Shown in pieces: positions 25,341 through 34,374 of a stretch of DNA of 64,000 nucleotides. The position numbers were made by a program, and so were the translations under genes. The notes under the pieces were generated by a model. It made no database searches. It was not told the DNA's origin and saw nothing but the letters and a program-made list of their open reading frames with translations. Source of the stretch: Iodidimonas muriae (GTDB lineage: Bacteria > Pseudomonadota > Alphaproteobacteria > Sphingomonadales > Rhodothalassiaceae); NCBI RefSeq assembly GCF_014647255.1, contig NZ_BMOV01000008.1, positions 62,001 to 126,000 of the forward strand, given 5' to 3'. Each line of letters opens with the position of its first letter. The first letter of the stretch is position 1.

Positions 25341-25348
25341 ATGGTTAA
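25341..25348 (-). promoter_or_regulatory. Candidate CtrA half-site (TTAACCAT) upstream of the flagellar rod gene
   Basis: On the minus strand the sequence reads TTAACCATCTTTC, about 65 bp before the ATG of the FlgC-like gene. CtrA commonly controls flagellar genes in alphaproteobacteria, so here the function of the target supports the site. The same ten bases TTAACCATCT occur upstream of the PopZ-type gene. Confidence 0.4.
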
Positions 25349-25417
25349 ATATGTGGCGATGCTTGTGCCAATGCGCAGAGGGGGCTAGATTCGCCACATT
25401 ACGTTTAGGATAATTGG

Positions 25418-27274
25418 ATGCGCATGGCGGATACAGAACGGCCACTTTCGCAGATCGATTGTCTTCTGATCACAGGGCGAGATGTTGATCAGTGGATGGC
25501 ATTGCTCGCCTCTTCGCAAGTTGATGTGCGGCATGTAAGCATGACGGCCGCGTCCCGGATGGTCGATCGACAAGCGCCGCAAGTGGTGTTCATCGACATC
25601 GAGACATTTACGGCTCACCGGTCGGTCTGCAGCCAATTATTGTCCAAATGGGGCCATCCGCGTCCGCTGGTGATTGCCTTGATCTCCAGTCAAGACAATC
25701 AGGTATCGCCTGAGCTTTTGAAGGTGGCCTGTGATCCTTTGGTGGATGATATTATTCTGAGCGAAAGCAATCCGAAATTATTATCGGCGCGGGTTTTCTA
25801 TTTGCTGATGCGGCACCATGACCGCATGGTGGCTCCCCTTCATCTGGAATGGGCGGCTGCCGATGCGATGCCGGTGGAGCAGGCGGTTGAACAGAATAAT
25901 GATTTGGAGAAAAGCCTTTTAGGCAGTTCTGTTCTGGGTCAACGGGCCTTCCGGAACAGAATCCGGGCTGCCGTTGAAATGGCAGAAGCCGATCATCCCT
26001 TATGTCTGGTTATTATCAATGTGGATCGTTTCAAGCGCGTGCTGAGCCAATATGGGCGTGATAATGGCGATTTGGTATTGCGTGCCAGCCTGAACCGTAT
26101 CCGCGCCGCGGTGGCGGCGTTGACACATTATGTAAAGGCCCGTGCGGGGGAGCAAGAAGCTCGCCGTTTACATCATATGCCCCTTGTGGGGCAGCTTAGC
26201 GGTGAAGAATTTGCGATCCTGCTTCCGGGTTTGCGGGGGAAGGCCAATATCACCCAGGCTGTGCAAAGCCTTTTGCAGCGCGTGTCGGCCCCGCTTCGCG
26301 TTGATGAGCGGTCGGTCTATCTATCGGCCAGTGCCGGAATTGCTGTCGCTCCCACCGATGCACTTACCGCGGATGATTTGCTGAAAGCGGCACATTCCGC
26401 CGTCACCTCCGCCAAGCAAAGGCCGGGCAATTCCGTTGCGTTTTATTCGCAGCATCTGGCTGCCAGCGAAGCCCAGAAGATGGAGGTGGAGGGGCGCTTG
26501 CGCGATGCCATGGCCTTGGGGGAACTGGAAATGTATTTCCAACCGCAGGCCAGCGTGCGCAGTGGCGATGTGGTGGGGGTCGAGGCACTGGTGCGCTGGA
26601 ACCATCCCGATCTGGGTCTTGTCAGCCCGGAAAGTTTCATCCCCATCGCCGAAGAGGCCGGGATCACCGTGGATCTGGGGTGCTGGGTGATTGAATCCGC
26701 TCTTGCGGGCCTTGGACGGCTGGAAGCGTCCGGCCTGCCGGCTTTGCAGCTTTCCATCAATGTGTCGGCGGATATGTTCACGGACTATGTGGGGTCCCGT
26801 TTGGTGCATGTGGTGCGCGACAGCTTGAAAAAATCGGGTATTCCGCCGCGCCGTTTGACGTTGGAAATCACCGAACGCACCATCATTGATGAAAGCGGCA
26901 ATGCCCCCCAAGTGATCGACGATCTGAAAGCCTTGGGTGTGCGTTTGGCGCTGGATGATTTCGGCACGGGCTATTCCTCTTTGGGCTATTTAAAAGCCTT
27001 GCCCATTGATGAACTGAAGATCGACCGCACCTTTATCATGGGCCAGGACAAGGAAGACCGGGCCTTTTTGCGGGCCATTATTTCAATGGCGAAAACACTG
27101 AATATGTTCGTGGTGGCTGAAGGCGTTGAAACGCAAGAGCAGTTGGTGCGCCTTTATGAAGAAGGCTGCGATATATATCAGGGATATTTATGTTCGCCGC
27201 CAGTGCAGGAAAACGCACTGCCAGCCCTTGTAAAAACCACATTCCCTGCCACATTTCCTGCCACATCCGATTGA
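25418..27274 (+). CDS. GGDEF-EAL c-di-GMP protein with receiver-like N-terminus
   Basis: A 618-residue cytoplasmic protein. Residues 1-120 resemble a receiver-type fold (QVVFIDIETF holds a plausible acceptor Asp) but are not a clear response regulator. Residues ~170-340 are a GGDEF domain whose signature reads SGEEF at about residue 261, with no I-site RxxD, so cyclase activity is doubtful. Residues ~355-605 are an EAL domain with key elements intact: VEALVRWNHP, NVSADMF, LEITERT, LDDFGTGYSSLGYLK, ELKIDRTFI and VAEGVET. It most likely degrades c-di-GMP, with the GGDEF part perhaps sensing GTP. ATG 25418 follows TTAGGATAATTGG. Confidence 0.9.
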   Translation: MRMADTERPLSQIDCLLITGRDVDQWMALLASSQVDVRHVSMTAASRMVDRQAPQVVFIDIETFTAHRSVCSQLLSKWGHPRPLVIALISSQDNQVSPELLKVACDPLVDDIILSESNPKLLSARVFYLLMRHHDRMVAPLHLEWAAADAMPVEQAVEQNNDLEKSLLGSSVLGQRAFRNRIRAAVEMAEADHPLCLVIINVDRFKRVLSQYGRDNGDLVLRASLNRIRAAVAALTHYVKARAGEQEARRLHHMPLVGQLSGEEFAILLPGLRGKANITQAVQSLLQRVSAPLRVDERSVYLSASAGIAVAPTDALTADDLLKAAHSAVTSAKQRPGNSVAFYSQHLAASEAQKMEVEGRLRDAMALGELEMYFQPQASVRSGDVVGVEALVRWNHPDLGLVSPESFIPIAEEAGITVDLGCWVIESALAGLGRLEASGLPALQLSINVSADMFTDYVGSRLVHVVRDSLKKSGIPPRRLTLEITERTIIDESGNAPQVIDDLKALGVRLALDDFGTGYSSLGYLKALPIDELKIDRTFIMGQDKEDRAFLRAIISMAKTLNMFVVAEGVETQEQLVRLYEEGCDIYQGYLCSPPVQENALPALVKTTFPATFPATSD

Positions 27275-27289
27275 AAGGGGGCATTGGCT

Positions 27290-27931
27290 ATGGCTGACAG
27301 CATCAAAATCGACATCATATCCGACACGGTTTGTCCCTGGTGCCTGATTGGAAAACGGCGGTTGGAACAGGCTTTGGCCCAGCGCCCGGGTCTGGTGGCG
27401 GATATTCACTGGCGGCCTTATCAATTGCATCCCGAATTGCCATTGGAAGGGGCGGATAAGGCGGCACTTTTGGCATCGAAATTCGGCTCGGCAGAGCGGG
27501 CGCGGGAAATCTTCGATCATATTGCTGCGGAAGGGGCCAAAGAAGGCATCGCTTTTGCTTTTGATCGCATCACGCGCGCCCCCAATACCCTTGATAGTCA
27601 CCGTTTGATCCATTGGTCGGCTGCGGCGGGGGTGCAAAATGATGTGGTTGAAGCCCTGTTTCGCGCTTATTTCATGGACGGCGAGGATATTTCCAATCGG
27701 GATCTTTTGGCTTCCATTGCCGAAAAATGCGGAATGGAAGAGGGAGTGGTTCGTGACCTTTTGGACACGGATCGGGATCGTCAGGCTGTGATGAGCCAGA
27801 TCGACAGCGTGCGGAAAATGGGCATCACTGGCGTTCCAACATTCGTCTTTGACGGGCGGTTGGCTGTGAATGGCGCCCATCCCGCCAGCGCTTTGCTTGA
27901 GGTGATCGACAAGGCAAAACAGGCTGCTTGA
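27290..27931 (+). CDS. DsbA-family (FrnE-like) thioredoxin-fold oxidoreductase
   Basis: A 213-residue cytoplasmic protein of the FrnE branch of the DsbA family. The active-site CPWC lies at residues 15-18 (ISDTVCPWCLIGKRRLEQ), and the cis-proline loop is GITGVPTFVFDG near the C-terminus. There is no signal peptide, so it works in the cytosol. FrnE-type proteins act as disulfide isomerases or take part in polyketide oxidation, and some relate to 2-hydroxychromene-2-carboxylate isomerase. ATG 27290 has GAAAGGGGG upstream. It follows the GGDEF-EAL gene by 15 bp and may share its transcript. Confidence 0.88.
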   Translation: MADSIKIDIISDTVCPWCLIGKRRLEQALAQRPGLVADIHWRPYQLHPELPLEGADKAALLASKFGSAERAREIFDHIAAEGAKEGIAFAFDRITRAPNTLDSHRLIHWSAAAGVQNDVVEALFRAYFMDGEDISNRDLLASIAEKCGMEEGVVRDLLDTDRDRQAVMSQIDSVRKMGITGVPTFVFDGRLAVNGAHPASALLEVIDKAKQAA

Positions 27932-28107
27932 CGCTTCGGCCCCATTCACCATAGCTGTGCATTATCTGTGGCCGGTTTTGTAAGTTTTCTTCTGGACCTG
28001 AGCGACAAGCAGATATAGCAAGCAAGGGAGAGGCTTTTGTCCAGTGGGATGGTTCTGCGGCAAACGCGCCTGTTCCTTGATGTCATCCTGCTTTGAAAGC
28101 CGCAGCC

Positions 28108-28791
28108 ATGCCCGAAACACGTCAATATCGCTATTATGATTTCGCCATGGCGGCGTTTGTGGCGGTTCTTATCTGCTCCAATTTGATCGGTGCGGCGAAG
28201 GTGGCCGACCTTGGCGGCTTTGAATTTGGCGCCGGCGTTTTGTTTTTCCCCATTTCCTATGTTCTGGGCGATGTGCTGACCGAAGTATATGGCTATGCAC
28301 GCACCCGACGGGTGGTCTGGGCCGGATTTGCGGCGATTTTGTTCATGGCCTTTATGAGCTTTGTGGTGGTGTCTTTGCCGCCAGCTTCCGGCTGGTTGGG
28401 GCAAGGCGCTTATGAACAGGTGTTCGGGCAAACACCGCGCATTGTTCTTGCGTCGATCACCGCGTTCTGGTTGGGGGAATTCGCCAATGCCTTTGTGATG
28501 GCGCGGATGAAGATCTGGACCAAAGGCAAATATCTATGGACCCGGACCATTGGATCAACGGTGGTGGGGCAGGGCATCGATAGCATGGTTTTCTATCCGG
28601 TGGCCTTTTTGGGTATTTGGCCCACCGATCTGGTGCTGATGATTATGGCTTCAAATTTCGCGCTGAAAGTGGGTTGGGAAGCGGTGTTGACGCCAATCAC
28701 CTATAAGATTGTGGGATGGCTCAAACGGGTCGAACATGAAGATTATTTCGACAAAGACACCGATTTCACGCCCTTTTCTATCAAGCGCTAA
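28108..28791 (+). CDS. Queuosine precursor transporter (YhhQ/VUT family)
   Basis: A 227-residue membrane protein with about six helices. It has the family features VLICSNLIGAAKVADLGG, FFPISYVLGDVLTEVYGYARTRR and WTRTIGSTVVGQGIDSMVFYPVAF. YhhQ proteins import preQ0/preQ1-type queuosine precursors for tRNA modification. ATG 28108 is chosen; a TTG at 28093 is also in frame. The 176-bp gap before it was read for a preQ1 riboswitch but no convincing one was recognised. The gene stands alone between the DsbA-like gene and the convergent xthA. Confidence 0.88.
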   Translation: MPETRQYRYYDFAMAAFVAVLICSNLIGAAKVADLGGFEFGAGVLFFPISYVLGDVLTEVYGYARTRRVVWAGFAAILFMAFMSFVVVSLPPASGWLGQGAYEQVFGQTPRIVLASITAFWLGEFANAFVMARMKIWTKGKYLWTRTIGSTVVGQGIDSMVFYPVAFLGIWPTDLVLMIMASNFALKVGWEAVLTPITYKIVGWLKRVEHEDYFDKDTDFTPFSIKR

Positions 28792-28867
28792 GAGCTGCCC
28801 TGTTTTGAGGGGCGTATTTCATCAGACCACAGCATCCGCCTGTGGCGAATGATGTGGCCTGCGCATA

Positions 28868-29638
28868 TCAATCAGACAATGTAACCCACACGGGCACATG
28901 ATCGCTGGCTTTTTCCTTGCCACGCTGGGCGCGGTCGATACCGGCATCTTGCAGCCGGTCGGCGGCTTGGGGCGACAACAGAAAATGGTCGATACGGATG
29001 CCATGATCTTTTTCCCAGGAACCGCGCTGATAATCCCAAAAGGTGAAGCAATCGCCTTGCGGGTGAATCTGCCTTATGGCATCGGTCCAGCCTTGATATA
29101 ACAGGGTTTGGAAAGCGGCGCGGGTTTGCGGCAAGAACAGCGCATCATTGAGCCAGGCTGCTGGATCATAACAGTCTTTTTCCATAGGGATCACATTGAA
29201 ATCCCCGGTGATTACCGTTGGCTGTTCGCTATCAAGCAGCTCGGCGGCCCGTTTTCTCAGACGCTCCATCCAGGCCAGTTTATAGTCGTATTTCGGCCCC
29301 GGTGCCGGATTGCCATTGGGCAGATAAAGACATGCAATACGCACGCCTTTATGGGTGCCTTCAATATAACGCGCCTGTTCATCACTGTCGTCGCCGGGCA
29401 GGCCGCGCCTTACATCCTGAAGCGGCTCGCGGCTAAACAGGGCCACGCCGTTAAAGCCCTTTTGCCCGTGGGTTTCCAAATGCCAGCCCCGACCTTCAAA
29501 TTCCAGACGGGGGAAGCTGTCGTCCATGGATTTCAGCTCTTGCAGGCACACCACATCCGCTTCGCAGATGTCGAGCCATTCCAAAAGGCGGGGCAGGCGG
29601 GCTTTGACGCCATTGATATTGAAACTGGCGATTTTCAT
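28868..29638 (-). CDS. xthA: Exodeoxyribonuclease III
   Basis: A 256-residue exonuclease/endonuclease/phosphatase-family enzyme. Conserved blocks: ASFNINGVKARLPRLLEWL, DVVCLQELK (metal Glu), the catalytic ITGDFNVIP region and the C-terminal DHFLLSPQAADR and KASDHVPVWVTL (catalytic Asp-His). It incises DNA at abasic sites and degrades 3' ends in base-excision repair. Length is standard. It is 12 bp downstream of the symporter gene on the same strand and may share its mRNA. Confidence 0.95.
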   Translation of the reverse strand: MKIASFNINGVKARLPRLLEWLDICEADVVCLQELKSMDDSFPRLEFEGRGWHLETHGQKGFNGVALFSREPLQDVRRGLPGDDSDEQARYIEGTHKGVRIACLYLPNGNPAPGPKYDYKLAWMERLRKRAAELLDSEQPTVITGDFNVIPMEKDCYDPAAWLNDALFLPQTRAAFQTLLYQGWTDAIRQIHPQGDCFTFWDYQRGSWEKDHGIRIDHFLLSPQAADRLQDAGIDRAQRGKEKASDHVPVWVTLSD

Positions 29639-29650
29639 GGGGTGCCCCTT

Positions 29651-30913
29651 TTATTCAACAGGATCGGCATTGAAACGATCCATATCCAATTCCCCTTCGG
29701 ATTTGGCAACCAGAACGGAAATCGTGGCGTCGCCTGTTACATTGGTAACGGTACGCATCATGTCCATCAGCCGGTCGATGGGGAAAAACAGAATGATCGC
29801 CCCAAGCGGCAGGCCAACGGAGGATAGAACCACAGGCATCAAGATCAAGCCGGCGCTGGGAATACTTGCGGCCCCGATAGACGCCAAAGTGCCTGTCAAA
29901 ATAATCGTTATATATTGGGCCATGCTCAGATCAACACCAATGGCTTGCGCCGTAAACATGGCGGCAATGCCCATATAAATCGCCGTCCCATCCATATTCA
30001 TGGTGGCCCCAAGGGGCAGCACAAAGCTGGATATTCTTTTGGGAACGCCCAGATTATCTTCCACATTGGACATGGTGACAGGAAGAGTTCCGGCGCTGGT
30101 GGCGGTGGAAAATGCCACGGCTTGGGCATCGATTATGCCGCGGAAAAACTTCACGGGATGCAAGCGCCCGCCAAGTGTTAAAAGCCCTGTATAAACAAGG
30201 CCGATCTGCACAAAACAGGCAAGATAAAGCGCCACGACAATCCATAGAAGGCTGACCAGTTCATCGACCGCCAATGCGCCAATCACCCAGATGATCAGGG
30301 CGAAAATGCCAAAGGGAGCCAGTTCCATAATCATATGAACCAGCTTGAAAATCACTTCCGTTGCGGAGTCGAAAAAGGCTTTGACAGGCGCGCCTTTTTT
30401 TCCGGCCAGATTGATGGACAGGCCGATGAAAATGGCAAAAACGATGATTTGCAGCACATTGCCATCAGCCATGGCGGCAACGGGATTGGCGGGGATCAGC
30501 CCTATCAGAAGATCGCGCACACTGATGGCCGCATTCGGATCTGGTGCATTTTGCCCACTGCTTGCCGCATCGGGCAAGGTGATCCCGGCTCCCGGTTCAA
30601 TGATGCCGCCAACAATAAGGCCGATCAGCACGGCAAATGCGGTTGTCAGGAAATAAAACCCCAGTGTTTTGCCGCCCATGCGGCCCAGCTTGCGGCCGTC
30701 TTGTAAGGAGGTAATGCCCGAAACGATGGTCGTGAACACGATGGGCACCATGAGCATTTTGATGGCATTGATAAAGACAAGGCCGACCGGTTGAATTGCA
30801 ATGGCAATATCGGACAGACCGGCAGCCTTCAGGCCCGCGCCGAAAATGATGGCTAGAGAGAAAGCGATAAGAATCCGCTTCCATAATTTCATACTTTTCC
30901 AGCCGTTCCACAT
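29651..30913 (-). CDS. Dicarboxylate/amino acid:cation symporter (DAACS family)
   Basis: A 420-residue transporter with about eight transmembrane helices plus hairpins, in the DctA/GltP family. The hallmark serine-rich re-entrant loop TATSAGTLPVTM and the later LGATMNMDGTAIY (NMDGT, ion and substrate binding) are intact. Substrates are typically C4-dicarboxylates or glutamate/aspartate taken up with H+ or Na+. Start is either 30913 or the in-frame ATG at 30892 just before KLWKRILIAFSLAI. It lies upstream of xthA by 12 bp. The exact substrate cannot be read. Confidence 0.92.
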   Translation of the reverse strand: MWNGWKSMKLWKRILIAFSLAIIFGAGLKAAGLSDIAIAIQPVGLVFINAIKMLMVPIVFTTIVSGITSLQDGRKLGRMGGKTLGFYFLTTAFAVLIGLIVGGIIEPGAGITLPDAASSGQNAPDPNAAISVRDLLIGLIPANPVAAMADGNVLQIIVFAIFIGLSINLAGKKGAPVKAFFDSATEVIFKLVHMIMELAPFGIFALIIWVIGALAVDELVSLLWIVVALYLACFVQIGLVYTGLLTLGGRLHPVKFFRGIIDAQAVAFSTATSAGTLPVTMSNVEDNLGVPKRISSFVLPLGATMNMDGTAIYMGIAAMFTAQAIGVDLSMAQYITIILTGTLASIGAASIPSAGLILMPVVLSSVGLPLGAIILFFPIDRLMDMMRTVTNVTGDATISVLVAKSEGELDMDRFNADPVE

Positions 30914-31085
30914 GGTGCATCCATCCCTTTTGTGCTTTTTTATGTTGTAGAAGTATCTTTTAGGCCATATGCCTATATGCTTGTTTCGTTACCGGAACAT
31001 TCTTTAAGGATCAATCTCTCCCCCTTTTAACGCACGGCGCTAGGCGGTAAAAAGGCATTTCTTTTCTATGACAAACGATTGAGCC

Positions 31086-31631
31086 ATGAAACGCAAGCTG
31101 ACCTTTTTGAGTGTGCTTTTGGTCTGGTCCTTTCAGACAGTGGGTGCCGTGGCGCAAAATCTGGGCGACGGGATCGCGGCCTTTAGCCTGCAAGACTATG
31201 AGGCGGCCCGTACGATCTTCGAGCCTTTGGCTGAAAATGGTGATGGAGATGCCGCCTTCCGGTTGGGCTGGATCTATGAAGGTGGCTTTGGCGTGGCACG
31301 TGATCCGGTGCAGGCGCAGACATGGTATCGCCGCGCCGCACAACACGGCCATAGTGAAGCAAAACTGCGCTTGCTGGAGCTTCAGATGGCCGACCCCAAG
31401 GCCATGTCCGTTGCCCGATTGGAAGAGGCTGCGGCGGAAGGGTCTGTTAAGGCAAAAATTGAGTTGGCGCGGCTTTATGCGGCGGGAGACGGTGTGGCCT
31501 TGGATAAGGACCGCGCCCGATCCTTGCTTTTATCCTTATGCCAAGAGCAAATTTCAGACAATATTCGGGCTTATGTTCAGGTTGCACTTGAAGCATTTGG
31601 TGACAAAACGCATGTTTGCGTAGAACAATGA
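31086..31631 (+). CDS. Sel1-repeat protein, exported
   Basis: A 181-residue protein with a Sec signal peptide (LTFLSVLLVWSFQTVGAVA/QN). It contains Sel1-like repeats: GDAAFRLGWIYEGGFGVARD with PVQAQTWYRRAAQHGHSEAK, and a second, less regular set KAKIELARLYAAGDGVALDKDRA. These alpha-solenoid repeats mediate protein-protein contacts. A Cys near the C-terminus (HVCVEQ) and one at LLSLCQEQ could form a disulfide in the periplasm. No partner is suggested by neighbours. ATG 31086 starts the signal peptide directly. Confidence 0.8.
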   Translation: MKRKLTFLSVLLVWSFQTVGAVAQNLGDGIAAFSLQDYEAARTIFEPLAENGDGDAAFRLGWIYEGGFGVARDPVQAQTWYRRAAQHGHSEAKLRLLELQMADPKAMSVARLEEAAAEGSVKAKIELARLYAAGDGVALDKDRARSLLLSLCQEQISDNIRAYVQVALEAFGDKTHVCVEQ

Positions 31632-31767
31632 TGGCCTGTGGAAGAGAGAGGCGGCTTTAAACACTTCTCTTTTTGTGCATTCTCGATTAGTCTGAATTTG
31701 TCTCTGCTTGAGCCGCAATGGGGGGCGGTAAAGGCATATCCGATTAAAAAAAACAACGGAGACCAAA

Positions 31768-32178
31768 GTGGTTCGTGGACCTAACCCCATTGATGTGCAT
31801 GTCGGATCTCGTGTCCGGTTGCGCAGAACTTTGCTTGGGATGAGTCAGGAGAAACTTGCGCAAGCACTGGATCTGACCTTTCAACAAGTGCAAAAATATG
31901 AGCGCGGGTTGAACAGGATCGGTTCCAGCAATCTTTACAAAATCAGCCAGGTTCTTGATGTTCCTATCGAGTTCTTTTTCGATGATATGAGCGAAGATCT
32001 GGCGACAAAGCTCATCCCGCCCAAGCCTGAAGATACCTTTGATATGCGGCAAGTTGGTAAGCGCGAGACCGTTCGGTTCGTGCGCGGATTTTATGCAATC
32101 AAAGATTCCCAGACGCGTCATCAGATTTTCGAATTGATGAAACGCTTGGGTGGCGAAGGCGAAAAAACCAGTAATTGA
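31768..32178 (+). CDS. XRE-family transcriptional regulator
   Basis: A 136-residue DNA-binding protein. The helix-turn-helix spans about residues 14-66: VGSRVRLRRTLLGMSQEKLA then FQQVQKYERGLNRIGSSNLYKI, a Cro/CI fold with the usual Q-x3-YE recognition helix. The C-terminal ~65 residues (FFDDMSEDLATKL, and so on) are of unknown function, as in other short alphaproteobacterial SinR-like regulators. GTG 31768 with ACGGAGACC upstream is the start. Related proteins in this class control biofilm or surface traits, but no target is evident here; the small gene at 32352 follows on the same strand. Confidence 0.88.
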   Translation: MVRGPNPIDVHVGSRVRLRRTLLGMSQEKLAQALDLTFQQVQKYERGLNRIGSSNLYKISQVLDVPIEFFFDDMSEDLATKLIPPKPEDTFDMRQVGKRETVRFVRGFYAIKDSQTRHQIFELMKRLGGEGEKTSN

Positions 32179-32351
32179 TGAGAGTATGAAAATGGGGTTG
32201 TTGTCTTCCAACAGGAGGCATGGCCCCATTTTTACCATTCCTTGCCGGCTCATACCGTGAAAATGGCCGCATTTCCATTAGCCATTTGGGCAATCGTCGG
32301 ATTGTCTGGTTTGTGGTTTAATATAGGCTGTTTTTATTGCATGAAGCCGAT

Positions 32352-32555
32352 ATGCCCACTGATCCTTTACATAATCGCCTGACGCGGGTGCGCGATGCAC
32401 TTGAAACGCTGAGCCATGAAGAGCGCGAGCATATGGTCAGGCTGGCAGAGAGGGCGGGGATGCTTTCTGAAATGCGCGATAATGGAACCTTGGGGGAAGA
32501 GCGGATTGAAGATCTGCTGGCCCGTTTTCATCCTATGGCATCCGCTCGCTTATAA
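32352..32555 (+). CDS. Small hypothetical protein
   Basis: A 67-residue acidic/basic helical protein, starting MPTDPLHNRLTRVRDALETL, with EEREHMVRLAERAGMLSEMR and a C-terminal leucine-rich helix. No cysteine, signal peptide or membrane segment is present. No family was recognised. ATG 32352 is the only ATG giving this compact form; a frame extension from TTG at 32337 exists. Codon use looks coding (GC-rich third positions) and it lies after the XRE gene on the same strand, so it is retained as probable. Confidence 0.5.
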   Translation: MPTDPLHNRLTRVRDALETLSHEEREHMVRLAERAGMLSEMRDNGTLGEERIEDLLARFHPMASARL

Positions 32556-32970
32556 AGCCGATCTCCGGCTATGCCGATTTGCGACTATGGGGCCATTGGC
32601 GCCACGCAGCAGAGGGCAATTTCACTTACTATAAGAGGCACATCGTCTTTTCTTTGAAGGAAAGGCGGCTGGTTTTTATGCGCTGTGTTTATTTTTTGGT
32701 GTGTGATTTCTGTGGTTCAATAATTCACGATTGTCGCCTTTTAGTTGTAAAAATATATTATTTTGCTCGGATATTTTGTGCTGTTCGAAATGGCTTTTTT
32801 GAAAAAGTTTTTATAAATAGTTAGTTATGGAAATTTTGCATCTAAAGTTTATCTATTAAAACAAGAGTATTATATGATATTAATCAATTTTTACGGGAAA
32901 AATATATTGCAATAGCGCGCACCAAATTCAGCATGGGACCATCGACAACACGCACTTTAGGGAGTGTCTC
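32556..32970 (+). other. AT-rich intergenic region upstream of the subtilisin gene
   Basis: This 415-bp stretch has no convincing gene. It is clearly richer in A and T than its surroundings, especially 32700-32920, with runs such as AAAAATATATTATTTTG and GTATTATATGATATTAATC. It ends with TTTAGGGAGTG, a good ribosome-binding site 8-10 bp before the protease ATG. An 81-codon open frame at 32579-32824 lacks coding character. It likely contains the promoter and a long leader for the secreted protease; no defined operator could be identified. Confidence 0.45.
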
Positions 32971-34128
32971 ATGAAAAAAGAAATTGGTCTCGCTTCACTG
33001 ATTGCCATTGCGGCATCCGCCGGTATGGCTTTGGCGCAAGAGGGCGAACGCCCTGTGCAATATGGTATTTCTGCCGATCTTCAGCAAAAAGTGGACGGCA
33101 ATTATATCTTTGTTTTGAATGATGAAATTCCGGCAAATCGCGTTCGCGGTGTGGTGCGGCGCATGGCGGCCCGTGCCGGTGTCAAGGTTGGTCATATTTA
33201 CGAACATTCGATCAAGGGCTTTTCCGCCAAAATGCCCGCCGAAACGGCTGCGGCCATGGAAGAAGATCCGATGGTTTCTTATTACAGCCATGACGGGGTT
33301 GCCTTTATAAATGATGCAGAGGTGGGCACTGCAGCGACCGGCGATGTGTCGGCACAGGCCCAAAGCACACCTTGGGGAATTACCCGTGTCGGTGGTCCGG
33401 CTGATGGCAGCAATCTTGGAAAATATGCCTTTGTTATTGATACCGGCATCGACCTCGATCACCCGGATCTCAATGTGGCCGTGTCCCTAAGCCGTAATTT
33501 TGTCAGCGGGCTGAGCTCTCCTGATGATCAGAATGGCCATGGTACCCATGTGGCCGGCACGATTGCCGCCTTGGATAACGGCATTGGCGTTGTCGGTGTT
33601 GCCGCCGGTGCAAAAGTTGTTGCCGTTCGGGTGCTGGACGCCCAGGGCAATGGCTCTTTTGCCGATATTATCGCTGGTGTGGATTATGTGGCGCAGGTGG
33701 GCCTTGCTGGCGAAGTGGCGAATATGAGCCTTGGCGGTCCGGCAAATTCCGCGTTGGATAATGCGGTTCGCAATGCGGCAGCCAAGGGCATCTTTTTCTC
33801 GCTTGCTGCGGGCAATGAAGCACAGAATGCCAATAATGTGTCACCGGCACGCACCAATGCCGCCAATGTTTACACGATTTCGGCCCATGATAGTCAGGAT
33901 CGCTTTGCCAGCTTTTCCAATTTTGGCAATCCGCCGATCGATTGCGCCGATCCGGGGGTGAATATCCAATCCACATGGCTGAATGGTGGCTATAACACCA
34001 TTTCCGGCACGTCTATGGCGGCTCCCCATGCGGCAGGAATTTTCCTGATCAATAACGGAACGGCCTTCAATGGTGGGCTTGTGTCTGGCGATCCTGATGG
34101 CAATCCCGATCCCATCTGCCATCTCTAA
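32971..34128 (+). CDS. Secreted subtilisin-like serine protease (S8, proteinase K type)
   Basis: A 385-residue preproenzyme. Signal peptide to about residue 22 (AGMALA/QEG); inhibitor I9-type prodomain ~30-110 (GNYIFVLNDEIPANR with HSIKGFSAKMPAE); then the S8 catalytic domain. Triad: Asp157 (FVIDTGIDLDHPDLN), His190 (DQNGHGTHVAGTIAA) and Ser348 (ISGTSMAAPHAAG). The short C-terminus ends in PDPICHL with no extra domain. It is expected to be a secreted, self-processing general protease. The long AT-rich leader upstream suggests condition-dependent expression. No type I or II secretion gene is adjacent. Confidence 0.93.
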   Translation: MKKEIGLASLIAIAASAGMALAQEGERPVQYGISADLQQKVDGNYIFVLNDEIPANRVRGVVRRMAARAGVKVGHIYEHSIKGFSAKMPAETAAAMEEDPMVSYYSHDGVAFINDAEVGTAATGDVSAQAQSTPWGITRVGGPADGSNLGKYAFVIDTGIDLDHPDLNVAVSLSRNFVSGLSSPDDQNGHGTHVAGTIAALDNGIGVVGVAAGAKVVAVRVLDAQGNGSFADIIAGVDYVAQVGLAGEVANMSLGGPANSALDNAVRNAAAKGIFFSLAAGNEAQNANNVSPARTNAANVYTISAHDSQDRFASFSNFGNPPIDCADPGVNIQSTWLNGGYNTISGTSMAAPHAAGIFLINNGTAFNGGLVSGDPDGNPDPICHL

Positions 34129-34374
34129 GACTTTGCTTGAAACCATAAGGGGCGGTCCATCCTGATCGCCTTTGATGCCGTACTCCGTGCTTCATGCCGG
34201 GGTGCGGTTTGCTTAAGTTTGATTTGCGGTCCCTTGCGATTTTTGATGGAAAAGGTGCGTTTATTTATATATTTTTATAATATTATGCCTTTGATCTGCA
34301 GATAAATTGCCTTAAAGATCCCAGCCTCATCCTTTGGACGATATGATTTTCTCAAGCTGGAGCGGGTTTCTTTT

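Noticed and set aside
27932-28107. preQ1 riboswitch before the queuosine-precursor transporter
   Set aside because: The gap was read for the known preQ1 class I core and none was recognised.
32579-32824. 81-codon frame in the AT-rich gap
   Set aside because: Composition is non-coding, with no ribosome-binding site or recognisable motif.
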